Source: a candidate division WOR-3 bacterium (GTDB taxonomy: Bacteria; Hydrothermota; UBA3072). From it: a DNA stretch of 64,000 nucleotides. The DNA lies in assembly GCA_039804165.1 (NCBI GenBank), contig JBDRZZ010000003.1:99954-163953 (forward strand), in the 5' to 3' direction. This document shows, in pieces, positions 1-7,900 of this stretch; within the stretch, counting starts at the first letter, position 1; every line of letters starts with the position of its first letter. Both the position numbers and the translations under genes were made by a program. The notes beneath the pieces are model-generated. The model was not told where the DNA came from and did not search any database. It saw nothing but the letters and a program-made list of their open reading frames with translations.

Positions 1-1
1 A

Positions 2-340
2 TTAAAATCTGTAAATTTTCCAGGTCCTGTAGCAAAAATAGTGTCGCAACATCATGAGAGGATGGATGGATCTGGATACCCTTATGGGCTTAAAGGAAAA
101 GATATTATGATTGAGGCGAGAATTATAGGGGTTGCTGATGTTGTAGAAGCAATGAGTTCAAGAAGGCCTTATAGAAGTCCTTATAATATTGAAATTGTTC
201 TAAATGAGATTGAGAAAAACAAAGGAGAGCTTTACGATCCTGAAATAGTAGAGATTTGTATAAAACTTTTTGAAAATGGATTTAAGTTTAAGGAGATAAG
301 CGTATTTGATAAAGATTTAATTGAAAAATGTAGCTTTTGA
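2..340 (+). CDS. HD-GYP domain protein, C-terminal part (5' end outside window)
   Basis: This is the C-terminal third of an HD-GYP domain, the phosphodiesterase type that hydrolyses cyclic di-GMP. The reading frame is open from base 2, before the first possible start (GTG at 41). The residues ahead of it (FPGPVAKIV) match the family's FPWPVAEIV-like segment, so the gene begins outside the window. The diagnostic HHERMDGSGYP motif, which carries metal ligands and the GYP signature, follows directly. Downstream come the usual RIIGVADVVEAM and RPYR segments and a short helical tail. Any N-terminal sensor domain (PAS, GAF or REC are common) is not visible, so what it senses cannot be judged. It ends 108 bp before the next operon. 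Confidence 0.88.
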   Translation, partial: LKSVNFPGPVAKIVSQHHERMDGSGYPYGLKGKDIMIEARIIGVADVVEAMSSRRPYRSPYNIEIVLNEIEKNKGELYDPEIVEICIKLFENGFKFKEISVFDKDLIEKCSF

Positions 341-393
341 GGTAGATAAGGAACTTTTCTTTAGCTCGTTCGTCTTTTATTTTAAGTTACCTC

Positions 394-421
394 TTGACTT
401 ATGTAAAATATAACATATGTT
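394..421 (+). promoter_or_regulatory. Predicted promoter of the parvulin-pdxA-sprA operon, overlapped by a palindrome
   Basis: A -35 box TTGACT (394-399) and a -10 box TATGTT (416-421) are separated by 16 bp. A perfect 14-bp palindrome, ATAACATATGTTAT (410-423), covers the -10 box, which is a typical place for a repressor to bind. An AGGAGGG ribosome binding site follows at about 437-443, in front of the ATG at 449. The promoter call rests on consensus matching only. Confidence 0.5.
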
Positions 422-448
422 ATCATAAAAAAATCCAGGAGGGATTTT

Positions 449-1999
449 ATGGTGTTTATTTTAATTTTACTAGGACTTTTTTCTTCTAAGCCAAAGGAAA
501 AGCCAGTGGCAATAGTGGGAAGCCAGGAAGTTTTTATGAAGGATATTCCGGAAGGGAAAACTATTGAGAAATATGTAAGGGATCTTGTTCTCTTTTTTCT
601 TGCAAAAGAAAAAGGTTATGATGATTCTGTGCGGGCAAATGTAGAGGAGAGATTTAATAGAGAAGTTATTAGAAAGACTTTTAGAGAAAGAATTACAAGA
701 CGTGCAGAACCAACACCTTATGAATGTGTAGTCCATTATATAAATTCTGGTAAGGAGTTGAAGATTCAACTTATCCAAACAGATAAGTTCTCTAACGCTC
801 TTAAGGCTTATTTAGAAATTATGGTGGGAAAGGATTTTGGGAGTGTAGCTGAGAAATATTCTTCTATTCCGGAATTGAAGGAAGCTAAAGGTGAAATAAA
901 AGAACCTCTAAAATATTCTCCATTTTTACCTGTTACTATTAGAAAGATTTTTAATTTAAAGAAAGGAGAGGTTTCATTTCCCATAAAATATGCGAGTTTC
1001 TGGAATATAATAAAGGTAATTGATGTTCAACAACATAATGTTTTTGATAGAGGTAAAATTAGAGGAGAAATTTCAGGACCGAAAATAAAAGGAGAAGTCT
1101 CAAGAGAGAAAGCATCCATTTTTTCTTCCAGGTTAAGAAGACTAATTGAATGGCTTGTGAATACAAAAATTAATTCTAAAGGGCTTTCTTTTCTTTGGGA
1201 GAAAGTAGAATCTCTTGGTAGAGAAGTTTTATTTAGGAAAACAGCTTGGGGAGAGGAAGAATTAAAAGTTGTTTTAGCGAGAAGTGCTCTTGGAGAATAC
1301 ACAATAAATGATCTAATAGAGGATATAAATGCTGGGAAGATAGATATTGCTTTGATAAATAGTGAAAAAGTGGTTGCAGATTTTATAGCGGATTGTATTC
1401 GAAATGAGTTTCTTGTTGTTTTCTCTAAGAGGCTTGGGGCTCATAGAGATCCTTACCTTATTGAAAATTATAATAGAAGTCTTATGAATTCTACGGTAGA
1501 TTTTTTTAGAAGAAAGGAGATTTTGAGTGTAATTACAGAAAATGACGATGAATTAAAGACTTTTTATGAAGCGAATAAAGAAAAATATAGAGTTGAGGAG
1601 AAAAGGAAGGTATATTTAATTGAGGTTCAAGAGGAAAAAGAAGCCCAAGAAATAAGAAGAAAGCTTTTAAGAGGCGCGAAGTTTGAAGTTCTCGCCAAAG
1701 AAAGGTCTATTGGTATTGGGAAGAAGAGAGGAGGGGAGGTAGGTTATATTGGAAGGAAGTATAAAGATCTTGGAGAAGTGGCCTTTCTTCTTAAAAAAGG
1801 AGAGATTTCTAAACCTTTTAAGACGGAGAAAGGTTGGGCAATTATAAAAGTTACAGATATAAAAGAAAGTTATATTCAAGAATATTCAAAAGTAAAAGGA
1901 ACTGTAGCATATGACTACAGAAAACAAAAAGCAGAAGAAATAGAGAATGAGTTTTTTGAACGAAATAAAGAACGTATAGGTGTTAAGATCTTTCTCTAA
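449..1999 (+). CDS. Parvulin-type peptidyl-prolyl isomerase, SurA/PpiC-like (first of three)
   Basis: This 516-residue protein is predicted to be periplasmic. It starts with a short hydrophobic segment (residues 2-12) that could be a signal peptide or anchor. A clear parvulin (Rotamase) domain lies near the C-terminus, at about residues 375-475. It carries the family's FEVLAKERS, GGEVGYIGR, ISKPFKTEKGWAIIKV segments. A second, degenerate parvulin-like stretch at about residues 108-195 keeps the KDFGSVAEKYS pattern but lacks the glycine-rich core. That gives a SurA-like two-domain plan with one probably inactive domain. Proteins of this type escort unfolded outer-membrane proteins and catalyse prolyl cis-trans isomerisation. 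It is the first gene of an operon with two more parvulins and, downstream, a giant outer-membrane protein that could be a client. The start is fixed by an AGGAGGG ribosome binding site. Confidence 0.8.
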   Translation: MVFILILLGLFSSKPKEKPVAIVGSQEVFMKDIPEGKTIEKYVRDLVLFFLAKEKGYDDSVRANVEERFNREVIRKTFRERITRRAEPTPYECVVHYINSGKELKIQLIQTDKFSNALKAYLEIMVGKDFGSVAEKYSSIPELKEAKGEIKEPLKYSPFLPVTIRKIFNLKKGEVSFPIKYASFWNIIKVIDVQQHNVFDRGKIRGEISGPKIKGEVSREKASIFSSRLRRLIEWLVNTKINSKGLSFLWEKVESLGREVLFRKTAWGEEELKVVLARSALGEYTINDLIEDINAGKIDIALINSEKVVADFIADCIRNEFLVVFSKRLGAHRDPYLIENYNRSLMNSTVDFFRRKEILSVITENDDELKTFYEANKEKYRVEEKRKVYLIEVQEEKEAQEIRRKLLRGAKFEVLAKERSIGIGKKRGGEVGYIGRKYKDLGEVAFLLKKGEISKPFKTEKGWAIIKVTDIKESYIQEYSKVKGTVAYDYRKQKAEEIENEFFERNKERIGVKIFL

Positions 2000-2015
2000 A
2001 TGAAGGGAGGAAATT

Positions 2016-2903
2016 ATGTTAAGAAAGATTGGATTAGTTGTAATAATTGTTGGGTGTCTTTTTTCTATCGAGAGTTGCAAAAAGGATAAAGGGCAAAGAG
2101 AAAAAATTGTTGCTAAAGTGGGGAAAACTTATCTAACAGTGGATGACTTTATAGAAATATACCCTCCTCAACTTCTTATACAAGCTCCTAAGAATTATAG
2201 AAAAGCATTAATTGAAAATTGGGTTAATAATGAGATTATATATAGAGAAGCTTTGAAAAAAGGAGTGCATAAGAGACCAGAAATCCAGAAAAGGATAGAT
2301 AGGATTAAGAAACAATTGGTTACGACGAGTTACTTACAAGATTTGTTAGAGAAAGAACAATTTGTTTCTGAGCTTGAGGCAAGAGCTTATTTTGAGAAGC
2401 ATAAAGAAGAATTTAGCACTGTGATAGAGATATCTCATATATCTTCCAATTCAAGAGAAAAAGCAGAAAAGATTCTTTCAGAACTTAAATCTGGAAAGAA
2501 TTTTGCAGAGCTTGCAAAGAAATATTCTACCGATGGAGAGTCTTCTTCAAATGGAGGATATCTTGGAACTTTTAGAATGGGAGAACTTTCTAATTATCCT
2601 CTTTTTGAAAGAGCAGCTTTCTCTCTTAAGAAACCAGGGGAAATATCCCCTGTTTTAGAGACAGAGTTTAATTATGATATAATAAAATTGCATTCAAGGA
2701 AAGAAATTCCTGTAGAATATGAGAAAGTTGCCAATACTATAATCTCTAAGTTAAGAATTGAAAAAATTCAAACGAGAATAGAGAAATTATCAGATTCTTT
2801 AAGGAAGATCTATCCTTATGAGGTATTTCCTGAAGTTTTAGAGGAAGAGCTGGGCGTTCCATCAGTTTTACCAAAAGAGGAAAAAAGTGAATCTTTGAAG
2901 TAA
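2016..2903 (+). CDS. Parvulin-type peptidyl-prolyl isomerase, predicted lipoprotein (second of three)
   Basis: This 295-residue protein has an N-terminal signal sequence ending in IESC at residue 21, a plausible but not ideal lipobox, so it is probably lipid-anchored. A SurA-like N-terminal helical region (about residues 30-125) is followed by one complete parvulin domain (about 135-235). The domain's hallmark segments are visible: ISHISSNSREKAEKIL, FAELAKKYSTD, GGYLGTF and ISPVLETEFNYDIIKL. The protein most resembles PrsA/PpiD-type foldases. It lies 16 bp after the first isomerase with a GGGAGG ribosome binding site, and 7 bp before the third. Expected role: folding or chaperoning of envelope proteins. 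Confidence 0.82.
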   Translation: MLRKIGLVVIIVGCLFSIESCKKDKGQREKIVAKVGKTYLTVDDFIEIYPPQLLIQAPKNYRKALIENWVNNEIIYREALKKGVHKRPEIQKRIDRIKKQLVTTSYLQDLLEKEQFVSELEARAYFEKHKEEFSTVIEISHISSNSREKAEKILSELKSGKNFAELAKKYSTDGESSSNGGYLGTFRMGELSNYPLFERAAFSLKKPGEISPVLETEFNYDIIKLHSRKEIPVEYEKVANTIISKLRIEKIQTRIEKLSDSLRKIYPYEVFPEVLEEELGVPSVLPKEEKSESLK

Positions 2904-2910
2904 ATATGTA

Positions 2911-4020
2911 ATGATTTTATTTTTGTTTTTTGCCTTTGATGGAATAGCTTGTGTTGTTGATAGAGAGGTAATAACTCGAGAGGAACTGAGATATATTTCT
3001 GTCTTTTATCCGGGGATTAGTTCTCAGGTTTTGCTTGAAAAACTTATAAATGATAAAATTATTCTTCGGATAGCAGAGGCTGATACTTTAAAAGTAAGTG
3101 ATGAAGAAATTGCAAAAATGAAGGATGAAATGTTGCTGAATAATCCATCCCTTAGTTTTATTCTTAGAGATGAATATCTTGATAAGGTTTATACTGAACA
3201 ACTAAAAGCCCAGGCTTATTCTAATAAACTGGTCTCTTCAAAGTTTAGAGAAAAGTTGAAAATCTCTCCCGGAGAGGTGCACAATTTTTACAACACTTAT
3301 AAAGATTCTTTAAGGATGCCGGAAACTGTTGTTTTTCAAAGATTACAAATTCCTGTTTTATCTCCCGAGAATGACATTTTTCTTAAAAAGGCGAAACGAA
3401 TCTTAGATGAGTACATAAAAGGAATGGATTTCTCTTTACTTGTAAAGAAATATTCTGATGATTTTGCTACAGTTCCTTATGGGGGAAGAATAGGAAGTTT
3501 TACTCCTCAAGATATTCCAATCTATTTTGCTCAGGTTCTTAAACTTGAGGAAGGAGAAGCGGAAATATTTGAGTCTCCTCGGGGCTATCATATTATAAGA
3601 TTAGAAGGAAAAGATGGAATAAATTTAATTCTCTCGCAGATATTAGTGGAGGTTAAACTAAAAGAAGAAGAAATCAGAAGAAGAGAAAGAGAAGCTCTTA
3701 AGATAAAAGAAAAATGGGAAAAAGGAGATACTACCTTTCCTTATGAAATAGAAAGTATGGGGCCTATCCCCCTCAAAGCTCTTACTCCGGAGCTTTTTTC
3801 AATAATTGATGCTCTTAAACCTGGAGAAGTGAGTAAACCAATATTGGAAGGAAGTAAGTTTTATCTTTTTAAGATTGTCAAAAAAGAAGAAAGTAAAGTC
3901 CCAGAATTTTCAGAGATAAAGGATAAACTAACTAGTTTGCTTATCCAGAAAAAAATGTTAAAACTTTTAAGTAAGATTATTGAGGAAGAAAAAAAACACG
4001 TTTTTGTAAAGAAATTATAA
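2911..4020 (+). CDS. SurA-like peptidyl-prolyl isomerase (third of three)
   Basis: This 369-residue protein has a signal peptide (residues 1 to about 14, MILFLFFAFDGIA). It continues with the SurA N-terminal pattern VVDREVITREEL and LLEKLINDKIILRIAE, then two parvulin-type regions. The first (about 140-240) is complete, with FSLLVKKYSDD, GGRIGSF and FESPRGYHIIRLEG. The second (about 243-335) is divergent but keeps the terminal ISxxILE and YLFKIVKKEES pattern. This is the classical order of the E. coli chaperone SurA, though shorter (SurA is about 428 residues). It sits between another isomerase and pdxA, the gene order seen at surA-pdxA in enterobacteria. No strong ribosome binding site precedes the ATG, so it may be translated by coupling. 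Confidence 0.82.
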   Translation: MILFLFFAFDGIACVVDREVITREELRYISVFYPGISSQVLLEKLINDKIILRIAEADTLKVSDEEIAKMKDEMLLNNPSLSFILRDEYLDKVYTEQLKAQAYSNKLVSSKFREKLKISPGEVHNFYNTYKDSLRMPETVVFQRLQIPVLSPENDIFLKKAKRILDEYIKGMDFSLLVKKYSDDFATVPYGGRIGSFTPQDIPIYFAQVLKLEEGEAEIFESPRGYHIIRLEGKDGINLILSQILVEVKLKEEEIRRREREALKIKEKWEKGDTTFPYEIESMGPIPLKALTPELFSIIDALKPGEVSKPILEGSKFYLFKIVKKEESKVPEFSEIKDKLTSLLIQKKMLKLLSKIIEEEKKHVFVKKL

Positions 4021-4048
4021 ATTGAATATATATATTTTGTTCTGAGCA

Positions 4049-4957
4049 ATGATTGGAATAACCTTAGGGGATCCAGGAGGAATTGGTATTGAGGTTACTC
4101 TCAAAGCTCTTTCTAATTTTAAAGAAGGGCGCTTTATCCTTTTTGGGAATGAGAGAGCCTTGGAATATTATTCAAAAAAGTTAAGCCTAAAGATTCCTAA
4201 GAACGCTGAAATATGGAATATTAAGGGTGATTTTTTTATAGGGGAGATTAATCCAAATAATGGAGAAGTTGCTTATAACTCCATAATGGAAGCAATAAAA
4301 GCTGTAAAAAATGGAATGTGTAATGCAATTGTAACAGCTCCTATAAATAAGAAAGCTCTTCAACTTGCAGGCTTTGATTATCCTGGACATACAGAAATTC
4401 TTGCAAGAAATTTTTCTTGCGAAGATTTTGCGATGATGATGGTTTCTGAGGAGATGAAGATAGTATTTGTCACCACCCATATCCCTTTATCTTCTGTTTC
4501 TCTAACTCTTTCGAAAGAAAAAATTATAAAAAAGACAAAATTGGCTTATAAATATCTTAAACTTTATTGGGGTTTAGAGAATCCATCTTTTGGAGTTCTT
4601 GCCTTAAATCCACATAAAGGGGATGAAGGTCTTTTTGGGAGGGAAGAGGAGGAGGTGATAAAACCTGCGATAGAAGAATTGAGGATGGAAGGAGTTAATA
4701 TAGAAGGTCCTTTTCCCTCCGATACGTATTGGATTTCTCAGAGAAAGGACTGCACAGTTGCTCTTTATCATGATCAAGGGATGATTCCATTTAAATTAAA
4801 GAGTTATGGTAAAGGGGTAAATATTACCTTAGGGCTTCCGATTCCTCGAACCTCTCCTGATCATGGAACAGCTTTTGATATAGCTGGGAAAGGAGTGGCT
4901 AATCCCGGGAGTATGAAAGAAGCTATAAAATTAGCTTTGAAGATAGCAGATGTTTGA
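4049..4957 (+). CDS. pdxA: 4-hydroxythreonine-4-phosphate dehydrogenase PdxA
   Basis: PdxA oxidises 4-phosphooxy-L-threonine in the DXP-dependent route to pyridoxal phosphate, in the cytoplasm. The 302-residue protein is full length for the family, with a compact N-terminus. Visible signatures are ITLGDPGGIGIEV at the start, the metal-ligand segment PGHTEILA, ALNPHKGDEGLFGREE, GPFPSDTYW, and the C-terminal YHDQGMIPFK ... RTSPDHGTAFDIAGKG. These include the conserved His and Asp ligands. It follows the surA-like gene as in enterobacteria, and its last 8 bases overlap the start of sprA. No pdxJ is present in this window. Confidence 0.95.
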   Translation: MIGITLGDPGGIGIEVTLKALSNFKEGRFILFGNERALEYYSKKLSLKIPKNAEIWNIKGDFFIGEINPNNGEVAYNSIMEAIKAVKNGMCNAIVTAPINKKALQLAGFDYPGHTEILARNFSCEDFAMMMVSEEMKIVFVTTHIPLSSVSLTLSKEKIIKKTKLAYKYLKLYWGLENPSFGVLALNPHKGDEGLFGREEEEVIKPAIEELRMEGVNIEGPFPSDTYWISQRKDCTVALYHDQGMIPFKLKSYGKGVNITLGLPIPRTSPDHGTAFDIAGKGVANPGSMKEAIKLALKIADV

Positions 4958-7900
4958 GCTTCTTTTCTTAACCTCCTACGTTAATATTTCTAAATTTTCG
5001 GATGAGCTATATTATAGATATTATAGAAATGAAGTCTCTGAGGCTCCTATTTTGATTAGAGATGTTATTCTTGCTAATTATTATTATAACGGTTATTATT
5101 TATATTCGGAAGGAGGGGAAAGTTTTAGTTTATGGGGGGAAAAACTCTTAGAAGAGAAATTTGGTATCCTACTTTATGGAGAAATAAAAAAAAGTCTCCG
5201 AAAGAGTTCTAAAGTTAAAAGAGAAGAGGGGTTAATTCCGGACATTGAACTTGAGTTGAAGATGCCGAGAGGGCTTTCTTATATATTGGGAGAGGGAGGG
5301 GAGATAAAAGTTAAGGGTTCTCAATCAATAGATTTAAGATTAGAGCAAACGAAAAATACTTACTCTTTTCAGGAAGCACTTCCTTCATACTCATATCCTC
5401 AGATTATCCTTGAGCAGAGACTTAAGGCAAATGTAGATGGAACAATAGGAACTAAATTAAATGTGGAGATCGATCACGATTCTGAACGGTCTGAGCAGGA
5501 GAATGACCTAAAAATATGGTATGGAGGAAGAAGCGGAATGGATACAGAGATTGAGGATGAGATAATTCAAGAACTACATTTAGGTGATGTTGGAAGTATG
5601 GGTGGAGATAAATTATTTGGCATTTCAACAAGAGGTCAGTTTGGTTCAACAACTTTTGACTTAAATATTGGAAAACTTGAAACTGACGAGGTTTCTGGGA
5701 GCGATTACGTAAGCGTAAGTTCTCAGACAATCATTCGTAATGAGAGAGATTACGTAGATGGATTTTATTATACTGGGCTCAAAATTATTCCAGATTCCAT
5801 AATAGAATATGGTCTTTTTGCTAGTGTGGGAGGTGATTTTAGTGGAATACCCACATCTTTGTTTGAATTTAATGGAGAATATATTGGAGAGGCTCGTTTT
5901 TTAGAGCTTGAGAAAGGTAAAGATTACGAACTTAGAGAATTATTAATTTCTGGAAAGAGAAGAAGATTACCTTATTTTCGTATAATAAACTTAGGCAAAA
6001 TAATAGATGGAAGGACAAGATTGGGAGTATATATCATTTATGCAGATTCAACAGGTAAAATAGACACGCTTGGGGGAATTAAAAGAGATCCTACGGATCC
6101 TAAAAGAATTGAATCTCTTACACTTTATCAGCTAAGATCTCCAAATCCAACACCTTCCGATCCATCGTGGTGGCTTAGAATGCGGAATGTGTATAGTTTT
6201 GGGAAAGGGGAAGAAGGGCCTTTCAATCTTAGGGTTGATATTTACAAAATTATTTCTGGTGGGAATGATGAGGAGACTAATGATAAAGGGATACCATATG
6301 CCCAAATTCTTGGAATTAATAAATCAAAGGGATTGATAGATCCAAATCAGGTTCTTTGGGAGGATGGTTGTATTATCTTTCCAGAGCCTTATCCTTTCTT
6401 AAATCCTGAGTTGGGGAGTGATACTGTTCCAGAAATTTATAGAAAATCAATTGATTTATTCCCAGAGATAGGTAAAAAATATAAAATAGTAATTACAACA
6501 ACTTCTTCTATAAGGTCCTTTACTTTGAAAGGAATGAAACCTATAGTTGAAGGCTCAGAAGTATTGACTGTGGAAGGAGGTAGAACTTTACAAAAAGGGA
6601 TAGATTATACAATAAATTATTATACAGGTGAAGTAGAACTTAAAGAAGGATTAGTGTTACCGCCGGATGCTAAGATTCGGTATTCTTTTAAAAGTCAACC
6701 TTTACTCTCGTTTAAGTCCCAATATAGGAGTAAGCTAAATCTTCAATCTAATTTTATCAAAGATGGGAAGTTGAATTTTGATCTTCAGTTTCTTTCTAGA
6801 TCAGATAAAGGTGTTTTCCGTCCCGTGGTAGGTAAGGAGCCTTCAAACATTGCTTCAGGGAAACTTGATTTTTCTCTTAGAAAAGAGCCTGAGTTCTTAA
6901 GTGATTTCTTTAGTAAAATGCCTTTTGTGGATGATAAGAGCAAATCTGGATTTGCAATAAATGGAAACTATGGTTTTTCCTTACCTAATCCTGCCTCCAA
7001 TGGAAAAAGTTATCTGGATGATATGGAATCAATTAATCTTTCTTTGAATATTGGGCTGGAGGATTTTAGATGGTCTTATAGTAGCGTCCCTAATGGAAAT
7101 AATATAAATAATATTTGCAAGATAGACTGGTTTACCGATAGATATTATTATTATAGTAGGATATTTCCTGCTTATTCTGAAGCTTCTTTTAGTGAAAATC
7201 GGACTAGTGTTTTGGTTCTTTATTTCCAACCTAAAAACGTTGAAAGCTGGGGTGGAATTATGCAGGCTTTTACCCGAGCGCAGAATTTCTCCAAAAAGGA
7301 TTTTCTTGAGATATGGATTAAAGGAGATGGAGGAGAGTTCATATTTGAAATGGGATCAAGAATGGCAGAGGATGCCCCAAGATGGGGTAAAAGTTCTAGT
7401 GGTTTGGATTCTTTAATCCAACCAAATGGAATTTTAGATAAAGAAGACAAAAATGGAGATGGGCTTTTGCAGGCAGAAGAAGATTGTGGGCTTGATGGTG
7501 TTAGGATGAATGATGAAAATTGGTTTTATAGACCAGATACTTTATATGATGAAGGGGTAGATGATTATTATGGTAAAGGAGGAAGTTTTAAAGATTCTTT
7601 AAAAAGCCATAATAAGGAAGGGAATGGTCGATTGGACTCAGAAGATCTTAATGGAGATTTTATCCTTGAAAAAAATAATGATTACTTTAGATATAAGATA
7701 GATCTTTCCTCTCAAAAATACTTGTCAAAAGAAGGCCTCAATGGGTGGAAGGTTTTTATAATACCCCTAAGGGATTCCTCTTGTTACGAAAAAATAGGGA
7801 ATCCTTCTTTTGATAACATTGTTTATACAAGAATATGGCTTAGAGGATTTAGGGAAAATACAAGAATTACAATAGCCAAAATAGAGGCAGTTGGTAACGA

